Assembly (NCBI GenBank): GCA_021157525.1
Contig: JAGGWK010000049.1
Location: forward strand, 1 to 57,080
DNA: 57,080 nt
DNA from: Candidatus Cloacimonadota bacterium
GTDB taxonomy: Bacteria > Cloacimonadota > Cloacimonadia > Cloacimonadales > TCS61
Direction: 5' to 3'
Part shown: one piece after another, positions 18,612 to 26,902 of the stretch
How positions within the stretch are numbered: position 1 is the first letter of the stretch
How the letters are laid out: the number at the start of each line of letters is the position of its first letter
Notes under the pieces: generated by a model
Seen by the model: only the letters and a program-made list of their open reading frames with translations
Told to the model about the DNA's origin: nothing
Databases searched by the model: none
Position numbers and translations under genes: made by a program

Positions 18612-18857
18612 TTAGAAGCGCCGACGTTCGCGAGCTTCACTTACACGTAGTGAACGACCTTTAAGGTCAACACCGTTTAGTTCTGCCATTGCACGTTCTG
18701 CATCTTCCATTTCAACAAATCCGAAACCACGAGATTTACCCGTTTCCCGATCAGTAATAATCCTTACGGATTCAACTTGACCATACTGGCTGAATAGCTC
18801 TTGCAGGTCTTCTTCTGAAGCTTGCCAAGAGATGTTACCAATATACAGCTTTTTCAT
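18612..18857 (-). CDS. Small RRM-type RNA-binding protein
   Basis: 81 residues, a single RNA recognition motif. RNP2 is LYIGNI (4-9) and RNP1 is RGFGFVEM (43-50), with the aromatic residues that stack on RNA present. Such single-RRM proteins are frequent in cyanobacteria, Bacteroidetes and relatives and are often cold- or stress-regulated. The start has GGAGAAAAG upstream. It has its own terminator and a 273-base upstream gap, so it is probably monocistronic. Confidence 0.92.
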   Translation of the reverse strand: MKKLYIGNISWQASEEDLQELFSQYGQVESVRIITDRETGKSRGFGFVEMEDAERAMAELNGVDLKGRSLRVSEARERRRF

Positions 18858-19067
18858 CTTTTCTCCTAAACCTATAATATGAATTTGTTGGCTTCAAACG
18901 TGTTTTAATTTGCACATCAAAGATAATTAACAAACTCGGGAGCACTTTAAACAAAGCATCAAAATCTAGTCAATGAAAAAAAAACCGAATGCCTATTTAT
19001 TTTCAAAATCAATAAATGTTTTGATTTTAATGATATACAATGTAGCAGGGTTACTCCTTAATAAAAT

Positions 19068-19097
19068 TAATGGGTGCCACGTCAGTGAAGCCCATTA
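19068..19097 (-). terminator. Probable terminator after guaA
   Basis: TAATGGG (19068-19074) and CCCATTA (19091-19097) form a seven-pair stem with a 16-base loop, followed on the minus strand by ATTTTATT. It lies 34 bases after guaA, the last gene of the nucleotide supercluster. The rest of the 18858-19130 gap is AT-rich with no recognisable feature; on the minus strand AGGAGAAAAG precedes the RRM start. Confidence 0.5.
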
Positions 19098-19130
19098 GTT
19101 GCACTACTTTAAAACACTAAATTCATTTTA

Positions 19131-20915
19131 TTATTCCCACTCGATCGTTCCCGGAGGCTTGGTGGTAACATCGTACAGGATGCAGCCGACACCGGATATT
19201 TTCTTCGCTTCTGCCACGATCTGTTTCATGACGCTAAAATCCATCTCGTAAAAATCAGCGCTCATGGCATCTTGACTGCACACTGGCCGGATAACATATA
19301 ATCGTCCTGTTTTGCCAGACAGCGGTAGTTGAACCACCGGCATCTGCCAGATTTCCGAGATGCCATCGGTAAGTCTTCGCATCACAGCATCCACTTCCCG
19401 TAAGGTTTCAAGATTTTCCTTCTCCAGATACAGTTTATCCAGAGAAAAAGATGCCGGTTGTGTATGGGCAAAACAAATGCGATTCACCGTTTTCAGGCTA
19501 TTTACCGCCAGCACGGAAGCATTGCGAATCTGCGTCCAATCCACTTCTCCTCCGCCTTTTGCCCAGATCACGGCCGGGTGGTGGTAGGTGCGAAAATCAC
19601 CCTGTACTCCCACACTTTTTATCGGCAGGATGCAGCCCTGCATTCCATAATGTTCCAGGATGTGATTCAGTTCGGAGGTTTCCACATCGTAGTCAGGAGC
19701 GGGGATTGTGGTATCACTGCAGATAATGCGGATAGCCAATCCCGGCCCGGGAAACGGATGTCGGTTGATCAGGTGTTCGGGCAAGCCAAGTTCTCGTCCC
19801 AATTCCCGCACTTCATCTTTATATAGCTCAATCAGGGGCTCTATCACTTTTCCCGCCTCAATCAACTTTTCTATCTCCCCCACCCGGTTGTGGTGGGTTT
19901 TGATTTTTGCCGATTTTTTCGAATCGCCACTTTCTATGGTATCGGGATAAATAGTACCCTGCACCAGCATCCAGTTATCGGCAAGATTCAGCTTACCGAG
20001 TTCTTCATTGGCGATGTCCACAAAGAGTTTTCCGATGATGAGCCGCTTGGTCTCAGGATCCGTCACACCGGCCAATTCCTTCAGGAATCGCGCCTCGGTA
20101 TCCAGGATGTTTATATTATCAAAACCCAACCGATCAAAATGTTCTTTCAAATCTGCCGATTCATTTTTCCGCATAAAACCGGTATTTACGTGGTATGAAT
20201 AGATATTTTCGTTACCGACTGCGGCTATGCACAATTGCAGCGCCACCATTGAATCCACGCCACCGGAAAGCAAAAGTATCAGCTTTTTCCCAGCTGCTTT
20301 TCCCCGGATGTCTCTGATCAATTGCTCTTTGAAGTGCTCAGAATTCCAGGTGCGTGGGACATGGCATTTCTTCAAGAAGTTATCGATCATCGCTATGCCG
20401 TTTTTGCTGTGAGATGCTTCCGGATGAAATTGCACACCGTTGAAGCGACCATCTGCCGATTCATAGGCGGCGATAGCTATTGAGCCCGTGTGAGCAGTTG
20501 AGCGAAATCCCGGTGGCAACGTAGCCACGTGATCCCCATGGCTCATCCACACCTGCTGCTCTGCATCCAGATCACAAAACACTACAGAGCCCGGATCGCA
20601 TGTGACTGTGGTAAAACCATACTCGGTATGATCTCCGCTTTCGATGGTGCCGCCCATCATGTGTGCCAGAAGCTGATGGCCATAGCAGATGCCCAAAATC
20701 GGCACCGGCGATGTGGCCAGATTGAAATCGATGCGATAGGCATCGGCAGCATTTACCGATTGTGGCCCGCCGGAGAAAATAATGCCCACGATTTCTGGTG
20801 TGAAATGAAAATCTTCGGGGTGAAATATCTCGCTGTAGACCCCCAGATTGCGTACCCTTCGGGCAATGAGATGGGTATATTGCCCACCAAAATCAACGAT
20901 CGCTATTTTATTCAT
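19131..20915 (-). CDS. guaA: GMP synthase, glutamine-hydrolysing, long form
   Basis: 594 residues, about 70 longer than the usual bacterial enzyme. It converts XMP to GMP in the cytoplasm. The glutaminase has Cys77 (GICYGHQ), His164 and Glu166 (FHPEA); the ATP pyrophosphatase has SGGVDS (217-222). The extra length lies in the dimerisation domain after PFPGPGLAIR. The phrases LPIKSVGVQGD, QMPVVQLPL and TKPPGTIEWE there resemble the human type of enzyme more than that of E. coli. It is the last gene of the supercluster and overlaps the purN stop by four bases. Confidence 0.92.
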   Translation of the reverse strand: MNKIAIVDFGGQYTHLIARRVRNLGVYSEIFHPEDFHFTPEIVGIIFSGGPQSVNAADAYRIDFNLATSPVPILGICYGHQLLAHMMGGTIESGDHTEYGFTTVTCDPGSVVFCDLDAEQQVWMSHGDHVATLPPGFRSTAHTGSIAIAAYESADGRFNGVQFHPEASHSKNGIAMIDNFLKKCHVPRTWNSEHFKEQLIRDIRGKAAGKKLILLLSGGVDSMVALQLCIAAVGNENIYSYHVNTGFMRKNESADLKEHFDRLGFDNINILDTEARFLKELAGVTDPETKRLIIGKLFVDIANEELGKLNLADNWMLVQGTIYPDTIESGDSKKSAKIKTHHNRVGEIEKLIEAGKVIEPLIELYKDEVRELGRELGLPEHLINRHPFPGPGLAIRIICSDTTIPAPDYDVETSELNHILEHYGMQGCILPIKSVGVQGDFRTYHHPAVIWAKGGGEVDWTQIRNASVLAVNSLKTVNRICFAHTQPASFSLDKLYLEKENLETLREVDAVMRRLTDGISEIWQMPVVQLPLSGKTGRLYVIRPVCSQDAMSADFYEMDFSVMKQIVAEAKKISGVGCILYDVTTKPPGTIEWE

Positions 20916-21514
20916 AACTCCCCTCTATCCCTCTGATGAGCCGCAAAAACTTGCTTCAGGCATATACTGTAGAAACTGTGCTCAACAGCGAGGCCACGAC
21001 TTTCTACCTCTTCCAGGCTGGATGCATCCTGCAAATCTACTGTCTTTTTTCCTATCACCTGGCCGGTATCCAGACCCTCATCCACAAAATGCACGGTTAT
21101 GCAGGTAGATGCTAATCTGTTTTCCCACGCCCACTTGTAGCCATGCAGACCCTGATGCAGAGCAGTATCGGCAGGATGGATATTGATGATTCTGTGGGGG
21201 AAGGCGCGGATAATTTCCGCAGGCAATACCCGCATGTATCCTGCCAAAACGATGAAATCAGGATTTTGTGCTGTAAGCCAATCCAATAATAATGTATCGT
21301 AGGTGCGGCGTTTTTTTCCTTTTGAGGAGATGCAGTGAGTGGCAATTCCCTGTTGCTCCGCTGCGACTAAGCCCGGGGCGTCCGCTTTATTGGAAAACAC
21401 CGCCTGAATGGTACATGCATCCTGTAAAATGCCCTGCTTCACATTGCCTGCGATGGCCAACATATTGCTGCCTCGTCCGCTTATCAGTATGATGATATTT
21501 TTCTTTTTTTTCAC
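20912..21514 (-). CDS. purN: Phosphoribosylglycinamide formyltransferase
   Basis: 200 residues. It transfers a formyl group from 10-formyl-THF to GAR, step three of purine synthesis. The N-terminal SGRGSNM phosphate loop is clear, FIVLAGYMRVLP and IINIHPA are the central motifs, and VDEGLDTGQVI carries the conserved Asp. The family's usual HPSLLPAFKG is here HPADTALHQG, so the motif is divergent but the catalytic His of HP is kept. It lies 17 bases after purD. Confidence 0.9.
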   Translation of the reverse strand: MKKKKNIIILISGRGSNMLAIAGNVKQGILQDACTIQAVFSNKADAPGLVAAEQQGIATHCISSKGKKRRTYDTLLLDWLTAQNPDFIVLAGYMRVLPAEIIRAFPHRIINIHPADTALHQGLHGYKWAWENRLASTCITVHFVDEGLDTGQVIGKKTVDLQDASSLEEVESRGLAVEHSFYSICLKQVFAAHQRDRGEL

Positions 21515-21531
21515 GTTGCTACCTGCATCAT

Positions 21532-22791
21532 TTATTTTCTATGGCCAATGTCGGTTCGGTAAAACATATTTTCGAAGGAGAATTGTTTCACTTTGTTGTA
21601 GCAGGCTTTTATCGCAGCCTCCAGATGGTCGCCATGAGCTACTACGTTCAACACGCGGCCTCCGGCAGTAACCAGTTTGCCATCCTGCAATGTCGTACCG
21701 GCATGGAACACCAGCTCTTGGGAATGTTCCAATCCGCAAATGGGCACTCCTTTTTTGTATGCTTTTGGATAGCCGCCGGAAACAAGTACGACATCCACAA
21801 AGGTTCCGGGATGAAATTCCATGGGAAAGGCATCCAGCGTGCCATCAAAACAGGCGAGAACCAATGCGGCCAAATCGCTTTTCAGAGCGGGAAGCACAAC
21901 CTCGGTTTCAGGATCTCCCAAGCGCACATTGTACTCCAGCAACTTCGGGCCGCCTGACGTGATCATCAGTCCAAAATAGATAATACCGTGAAAATTGAAT
22001 CCCTCGGCTTTTATACCCCGCATCGTCGGCTCAATCACCTCTTTCTCGATCTGCGTTTTCAAATTATCATCATAAAAAGGAACCGGGCAGAAAGCACCCA
22101 TCCCGCCGGTATTTGGTCCTTCATCACCGTCCAACAGCTGCTTATGGTCCTGAGATGGCAACAGCAGCTGATAATCATGACCATCGGTAAAGGCCAGGAT
22201 GGAAAGTTCGTCACCCTCCAAGCGTTCTTCGATGAGGAAATGGGCTTCGGAGCCATAGGTGTCAAAAAGTTCATCCAGATCGGCCAACGCCTGCTCCACG
22301 CTATTACACACAAATACACCTTTCCCCGCTGCCAAACCATCATATTTTATCACGCATCTACCCTGCAACTTCTCGATGGCTTCCCTGGGCTGGATGGGAA
22401 GTTCCATGCAACAGGATTGTTCCCTTATGCCAAATTCATAAAATTCTGCGGTTGCTACACCGTACTTCTGCATGAAGCACTTGGCAAAAATCTTGCTGCC
22501 CTCCAGTTGTGCGCCAGCTGCATCCGGCCCAAAAACCTTAATGGGAGAATCGGCAAAAAAATCGACGATGCCATCAGCCAATGGTACCTCGGGACCCACA
22601 AAGACCAATGCAACATCTTCCTTCTGGCAAAAGGCGCGAATACCAGAAAAGTCATCCACCCGGATGGGGACGTTATGGGTGGTGCCGCCATTGCCGGGCA
22701 ACACAAAAACCCGATCAACCAAGTCGCTCTGCTCCAGTTTCCAGGCGATGGCATGCTCACGTCCGCCGGAACCAATTACTGCTATTTTCAT
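21532..22791 (-). CDS. purD: Phosphoribosylamine-glycine ligase
   Basis: 419 residues, the usual length. The N-terminus GSGGREHAIAWKL is diagnostic of PurD, and the ATP-grasp core includes KYDGLAAGKGV and PNTGGMGAF. It makes GAR from phosphoribosylamine, glycine and ATP, the second step of the pathway. The reading extends cleanly to an ATG at 22791 with GAGG upstream. A 177-base gap with an inverted repeat separates it from purC-purE. Confidence 0.95.
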   Translation of the reverse strand: MKIAVIGSGGREHAIAWKLEQSDLVDRVFVLPGNGGTTHNVPIRVDDFSGIRAFCQKEDVALVFVGPEVPLADGIVDFFADSPIKVFGPDAAGAQLEGSKIFAKCFMQKYGVATAEFYEFGIREQSCCMELPIQPREAIEKLQGRCVIKYDGLAAGKGVFVCNSVEQALADLDELFDTYGSEAHFLIEERLEGDELSILAFTDGHDYQLLLPSQDHKQLLDGDEGPNTGGMGAFCPVPFYDDNLKTQIEKEVIEPTMRGIKAEGFNFHGIIYFGLMITSGGPKLLEYNVRLGDPETEVVLPALKSDLAALVLACFDGTLDAFPMEFHPGTFVDVVLVSGGYPKAYKKGVPICGLEHSQELVFHAGTTLQDGKLVTAGGRVLNVVAHGDHLEAAIKACYNKVKQFSFENMFYRTDIGHRK

Positions 22792-22820
22792 AATAAACCT
22801 CTATTTATATTTCTGATATC

Positions 22821-22933
22821 TCACCGCTAAGTGCGCGAAGGCGCTAAGAGAAATTATCTGTGTTGCAATCTCTTCCAATTTTCTCGTTTCATCAATCCCC
22901 TCTTACTTGGCGTTTTAGGGAGCTTTGCGGTGA
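22821..22933. repeat. Intergenic imperfect inverted repeat between purC-purE and purD
   Basis: TCACCGCTAAG (22821-22831) and CTTTGCGGTGA (22923-22933) are inverted copies with one mismatch. Inside the arms GTGCGCGAAGGCGCTAAG and, facing it, TTACTTGGCGTTTTAGG look like decayed copies of a short iterated unit of the TTTGCGCCTTCGCG kind. No intact gene lies between the arms. It looks like a remnant of a dispersed intergenic repeat. Confidence 0.55.
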
Positions 22934-22968
22934 ACCTCGCTCGAAAAACTCATCCTGTGATAATGCTA

Positions 22969-24357
22969 TTACTTATTCCGTATCTCGTTATCGGCCTCGA
23001 TGAGAGACAGCTTCACGGCAGCGATTTCATCACGGAACCGGGCTTTGAGCCGTTGCAGATTGAGGCTGCGAAGGGCGGCCAGTGCAGCAGAGCTCACATC
23101 CAATACCGTTGCGGCGGGGGTTTTTGATGGCATCATCAGGCTGGAATAGGCATTTACCATAATGTCGGTTTTGTCTTTAAAAGGTGGACAATTGAACATC
23201 GGCACAACAAGATTTGCTGCCAGAGCGCCACCCAATCCGTTGCTGCGTCCTGCCACTGCTATGACGGCTCCCGGCTCGATAGCGTTGTTATACACCTCTG
23301 CCAATTCAAGGATGCGTTCGCCATTTTTGTGGGCAGAGCAAACGCGCATATCCACGTAAATATCGTATTTTTTCAGATGTGCTTTTATCTTTTCACAATG
23401 AGGCAGGTCGGATGGCGAGCCCATCACGATGCTCACATAGCCATCCTTGATTAGGCCTGCTTTGAAGAGATTTGCGACCACCCGGGAATTGATATCATTC
23501 TGAGGATCCAAAGCCAGCTCTTCCCCGACTATTTTAGCATAGATGTCTTTGTAACGGCGACTGGTTTCTTCTACGATCTCAGTAGGTAAAAGCTGTTTGA
23601 ATGCGCCGTCTTCTCTGTTGGCCAATAGCCATTGGCGCACAAATTCTTTGTCGATAGAATCCACGTTAAGAGGATTGATATCGTAATCTGCTTTGCTCCA
23701 GAAACGAGAAGAATCGGGAGTGTGCATCTCATCGATGAGAATGAGCTGACCATCCAGCAGGCCAAATTCGTATTTGGTATCTACCAGAATGATACCCCGT
23801 TCAGCCAGATATTTACTTCCGAAATCAAACAATTCGAGGGCAACCTTCTCCATACGACCGTAGAGTTCTTGAGTTGTCCAGCCTTCCTTCACGATATCGG
23901 CTGGTGCGATTTCCCGATCGGATTCTTCTTTGGTTGTGGGAGTAACGATTGGCTCGGGGAAGCGTGCATTCTGGGTTAATCCATCTGGCACTGCCACACC
24001 GCTGAATTCTCGTTTGCCTTTTTTGTAGCCCCGCCACATGGAACCCGTAAGGTAGCCACGGACAATCACTTCTACCCGGATTGGCTCTGCTTCTTTCACC
24101 AGACTGATGTTGGGATCGACCGTCTTGATAAGATGATTGTCGATAATATGGCGTGTTTTCTCGAACCAGAAATTGGTAATGCCGGTGAGTACTGCACCTT
24201 TGTAAGGGATGTAGTTGTTCAGAACATTATCAAAACTTGAAATGCGGTCGGTTACCGCAATAAGACGAGTATCTTTATCTACTCGGATACTGTCGCGCAC
24301 CTTACCCTTATGGATAACTTTAAGCTGCGGACTATAAAAAGCCTTCAAACAATTCAT
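22969..24357 (-). CDS. purCE: Fused SAICAR synthetase and AIR carboxylase (PurC-PurE)
   Basis: 462 residues. Residues 1-295 are a long-type (about 300 aa, yeast Ade1-like) SAICAR synthetase: GKVRD at 18-22, ATDR-like VTDRISSFD at 35-43 and LTGSMW at 103-108. Residues 307-434 are a PurE domain: VMGSPSD (311-317), SAHK (341-344) and AGRSNGLG (369-376). GRSNGLG is the form seen in class II (animal PAICS-like) AIR carboxylases, which use CO2 directly and need no PurK. The pair catalyses consecutive steps. No purK is in the window, which agrees but proves nothing for the genome. Confidence 0.9.
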   Translation of the reverse strand: MNCLKAFYSPQLKVIHKGKVRDSIRVDKDTRLIAVTDRISSFDNVLNNYIPYKGAVLTGITNFWFEKTRHIIDNHLIKTVDPNISLVKEAEPIRVEVIVRGYLTGSMWRGYKKGKREFSGVAVPDGLTQNARFPEPIVTPTTKEESDREIAPADIVKEGWTTQELYGRMEKVALELFDFGSKYLAERGIILVDTKYEFGLLDGQLILIDEMHTPDSSRFWSKADYDINPLNVDSIDKEFVRQWLLANREDGAFKQLLPTEIVEETSRRYKDIYAKIVGEELALDPQNDINSRVVANLFKAGLIKDGYVSIVMGSPSDLPHCEKIKAHLKKYDIYVDMRVCSAHKNGERILELAEVYNNAIEPGAVIAVAGRSNGLGGALAANLVVPMFNCPPFKDKTDIMVNAYSSLMMPSKTPAATVLDVSSAALAALRSLNLQRLKARFRDEIAAVKLSLIEADNEIRNK

Positions 24358-24375
24358 GGGACTCCTCGATATTAT

Positions 24376-24768
24376 TTATTTGATCGTAACTACGGACATA
24401 CTATTGCTTAATTGCTCAACTTTTTCTTTCAAGAGCAAACTCACCAAATCACTATCTAGCGCTATTTTATTTGAGAATCTGACCACAGAGTACTTAAGTT
24501 CCTCGAGAATATGAGTTCTTAGTGAATCATAATTCCTCTGAAACTTATGAATACCACCATCGATTTCCACAATCAGGCGCAACTCATGACAATAGAAATC
24601 TGCAATAAAAAATCGTCGCCGATTATTATGCATAAAATCGATGGGATACTGACGACGAAACTTCAATCCCATAAAATTACGATTCCTGACTAAAAGCCAA
24701 AACGCTTTTTCAGCTTCTGTTTGATTTCTTCGTAATCTACGGGCAACAGAATATGCATCCTCTCCCAT
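24376..24768 (-). CDS. DUF559 endonuclease-like protein
   Basis: 130 residues. RRNQTEAEKAFWLLVRNR (about 13-30) and LKFRRQYPIDF are the family start. The core reads IADFYC (Asp57), VEIDGG (Glu68, Asp70) and His74, fitting the PD-(D/E)XK-like fold of DUF559, which is related to Vsr mismatch endonucleases. The activity is not established. A longer frame to 24960 is rejected because it translates the neighbouring repeats into PHPRPLSREERG, a typical repeat artefact; ATG 24768 has GGAGAG five bases upstream. It sits between purH and purC-purE and has no link to purine synthesis. Confidence 0.85.
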   Translation of the reverse strand: MGEDAYSVARRLRRNQTEAEKAFWLLVRNRNFMGLKFRRQYPIDFMHNNRRRFFIADFYCHELRLIVEIDGGIHKFQRNYDSLRTHILEELKYSVVRFSNKIALDSDLVSLLLKEKVEQLSNSMSVVTIK

Positions 24769-24822
24769 TGTACTCTCCACACTATATGTTCTTGCTTTCT
24801 TGTTTTTTTCTACCTCATCCGT

Positions 24823-24891
24823 CTCTGCTTCGCAGAGCCACCTTCTCCTGCAAGGAGAAGGAACATCTCCCCTCTCCTCACGGGAGAGGGG
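24823..24891. repeat. Cluster of three hairpin palindromes beside the DUF559 gene
   Basis: Three perfect stems follow each other: CTCTGC/GCAGAG (24823-24837), CCTTCTCC/GGAGAAGG (24841-24861) and CCCCTCTCC/GGAGAGGGG (24869-24891), then GCCGGGGGTGAGG up to the purH stop. This C-rich sequence resembles a dispersed repeat found beside DUF559 genes in unrelated bacteria (from memory). Its base composition is unlike the flanking genes. Confidence 0.75.
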
Positions 24892-24904
24892 CCGGGGGTG
24901 AGGT

Positions 24905-26509
24905 CTAATGCTTAAAATGCCGCAACCCGGTAAACACCATGGCCAAGCCAAGCTGATCACAGGCTTTGATCACTTTTTTATCACGAATCGAGCCGCCGGG
25001 CTGAATGATGGTTTTGATCCCCGCTGCAGCCGCAATCTCGATATTATCCGGAAATGGGAAATATGCATCCGATACCAGAATAGCCTTGGCAAAAACGGTT
25101 TTGACATAAGCTTCAAAATCGTTGCCCGTATATTCATTTTGCAGATTCTCACGGGCTTTTTCGATAGCCAGTTTGGTGGAGATCAGGCGATTGGGCTGCC
25201 CGGCTCCCATGCCAAGCAATTGGTATCCGCCATCCTGCGTCCTGCGCACGATGACAATGGAATTGGACTTCACCTGCCGCATCCCTTTGATGCCAAATTC
25301 TATCAGCGCTCTGGATGCATCCAGATCGATGGTTCTTCGGGTCTTCAGCTCCATCTTGCTAAACATGGCTACGTCGGCATCCTGCACCAAAAGCGAACCG
25401 GCCAGATATTTCAGATCGAAAGCATTGGCAGAGTTTTGTGGATCGAAGCGAATTACCCGCAGATTTTTGTGGAACATCAGGTATTGCAACGCATCTTCGC
25501 TAAAATCGGGGGCAACCACCACTTCCACAAACTTGCGGCGGCTTTTATCCTCGTTGTTCAGCTCGAAAAATGAAACGGTGTGTCGGTTCACCGGCTGATT
25601 AAAGGCAACAATAGAGCCGAAAGCCGAAACCGGGTCGCCACCCCAGGCGTTTTCCAGAGCGACCCGCTGATCATCTGCTTCTGCCAGTCCGCAAGGATTG
25701 CTGTGTTTTATCACGCTGACGCCGAAACGTCCCAGCTCTTTTACTGCATCTATGGCACCTTGGATGTCGTTAAAATTGTTGTAAGAGAGTTCTTTGCCAT
25801 GTAAAAATACGCAGTCATAGAGGGATTTTCCGGCAGCTGCATCCCGGTAAATCCACCCCTTTTGATGTGAGTTTTCGCCATAGCGCAATGCTCTGCCGCC
25901 GGTAAAATGATAGCGCAAACTCATCGCTCCAGCCTGTTCATCCATGGTTGTGGCTATCAGAGAATCATAGTCGGCAGTGTGGTTAAAGGCTTTGCGCATC
26001 AGCTTAAACCGGGTTTTTAATGAAAGGGCGCCGTCGCTGGCTTGCAGTTCGGCAATGATGGTCTGATAATCCTGCACATCGGTGAGAGTGGCCACAAATT
26101 TGTAATTCTTGGCGGATGCCCGCACCATGGTTGGTCCGCCAATATCGATGTTTTCGATAAGGGTTGCCAGGTCGGCTCCCTGCGCTTTTACCTTGTCAAA
26201 GGGATACAGATTGCAAACCACCATATCTATCGGCTGGATGCCAAGTGCGGCAGCTTCATCGGCATCCCTTTCCCTGTCGAAGAGCAACGCGCTTTCTATG
26301 GCAAAACTGATGGTCTTCATCCGGCCGCCAAAGGCTTCGGGATTGCCGGTAACAGAGGAGATATCGACGACGTCGATCCCTGCATTCTGCAAGACCTTCT
26401 TAGTGCCACCGGTGGAGATAATCTCACAATCAAAGGTTCGTAAGGTTCGGGCCAACGCCACAATTCCTCTTTTGTCGGAAACGCTGAGCAATGCTCGTTT
26501 AATTTTCAT
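24905..26509 (-). CDS. purH: Bifunctional AICAR formyltransferase / IMP cyclohydrolase
   Basis: 534 residues, the standard length. The N-terminal MGS-like cyclohydrolase domain (about 1-200) begins RALLSVSDKRGI and has STGGTKK. The formyltransferase part has KHSNPCG, with the catalytic Lys and His of that motif, and SDAYFPFPDN near the C-terminus. It performs the last two steps to IMP. It lies six bases after ridA, and its stop abuts the hairpin repeats associated with DUF559. Confidence 0.95.
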   Translation of the reverse strand: MKIKRALLSVSDKRGIVALARTLRTFDCEIISTGGTKKVLQNAGIDVVDISSVTGNPEAFGGRMKTISFAIESALLFDRERDADEAAALGIQPIDMVVCNLYPFDKVKAQGADLATLIENIDIGGPTMVRASAKNYKFVATLTDVQDYQTIIAELQASDGALSLKTRFKLMRKAFNHTADYDSLIATTMDEQAGAMSLRYHFTGGRALRYGENSHQKGWIYRDAAAGKSLYDCVFLHGKELSYNNFNDIQGAIDAVKELGRFGVSVIKHSNPCGLAEADDQRVALENAWGGDPVSAFGSIVAFNQPVNRHTVSFFELNNEDKSRRKFVEVVVAPDFSEDALQYLMFHKNLRVIRFDPQNSANAFDLKYLAGSLLVQDADVAMFSKMELKTRRTIDLDASRALIEFGIKGMRQVKSNSIVIVRRTQDGGYQLLGMGAGQPNRLISTKLAIEKARENLQNEYTGNDFEAYVKTVFAKAILVSDAYFPFPDNIEIAAAAGIKTIIQPGGSIRDKKVIKACDQLGLAMVFTGLRHFKH

Positions 26510-26515
26510 TACACC

Positions 26516-26902
26516 TCATCCTTGATTTTTATAGGCAATGGCTTCTATTTCGATCTCCGCACCCAAGGGCAACGCAGCCACTTGCACCGCTGCACGGGCC
26601 GGACATTTTGCATCAAAATAGGTTCCATAAACGCCATTCATTTTCTTAAAATTCGCTAAATTGGTAAGATACACATTCACCTTAACCACATCTGTACGCT
26701 GCAAACCGGCTGCATCCAGGATAGCGGTGATATTCTCCAACACCCGTGCCGTCTGTTCCTCGATGGTTCCATTGAGCAACTTTTTGGTTACGGGGTCTAT
26801 GGGCAACTGACCGGAAACAAAGCAAAAATTCCCAGCCATTACAGCCTGAGAATAGGGGCCAACGGCTGCGGGAGCCAATGGAGTTTCAATGATTTTTTTC
26901 AT
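26516..26902 (-). CDS. ridA: RidA-family reactive intermediate deaminase
   Basis: 128 residues of the YjgF/YER057c/UK114 family. The conserved Arg that binds the carboxylate of the substrate is in CPARAAVQV (about 103-111), and GPYSQAV and VSGQLP are present. RidA proteins hydrolyse enamine and imine intermediates from PLP enzymes. The gene overlaps the stop of the upstream PLP-enzyme gene by four bases, a context that fits protection against such intermediates. Confidence 0.93.
   Translation of the reverse strand: MKKIIETPLAPAAVGPYSQAVMAGNFCFVSGQLPIDPVTKKLLNGTIEEQTARVLENITAILDAAGLQRTDVVKVNVYLTNLANFKKMNGVYGTYFDAKCPARAAVQVAALPLGAEIEIEAIAYKNQG

Noticed and set aside
21988-22830. 280-residue plus-strand open frame
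   Set aside because: It lies fully opposite purD, whose ATP-grasp motifs are intact.
22831-23127. 98-residue plus-strand frame in the purD/purCE gap
   Set aside because: It runs from the intergenic repeat into the antisense of purE; no conservation visible.
24823-24891. CRISPR-like array or simple terminator
   Set aside because: The three palindromes differ in sequence and have no regular spacers, and no T-run follows for purH; a dispersed repeat explains them better.
24769-24960. 64-residue N-terminal extension of the DUF559 protein
   Set aside because: It translates the hairpin repeats and the purH 3' end; the family starts at ATG 24768, where a ribosome site is found.
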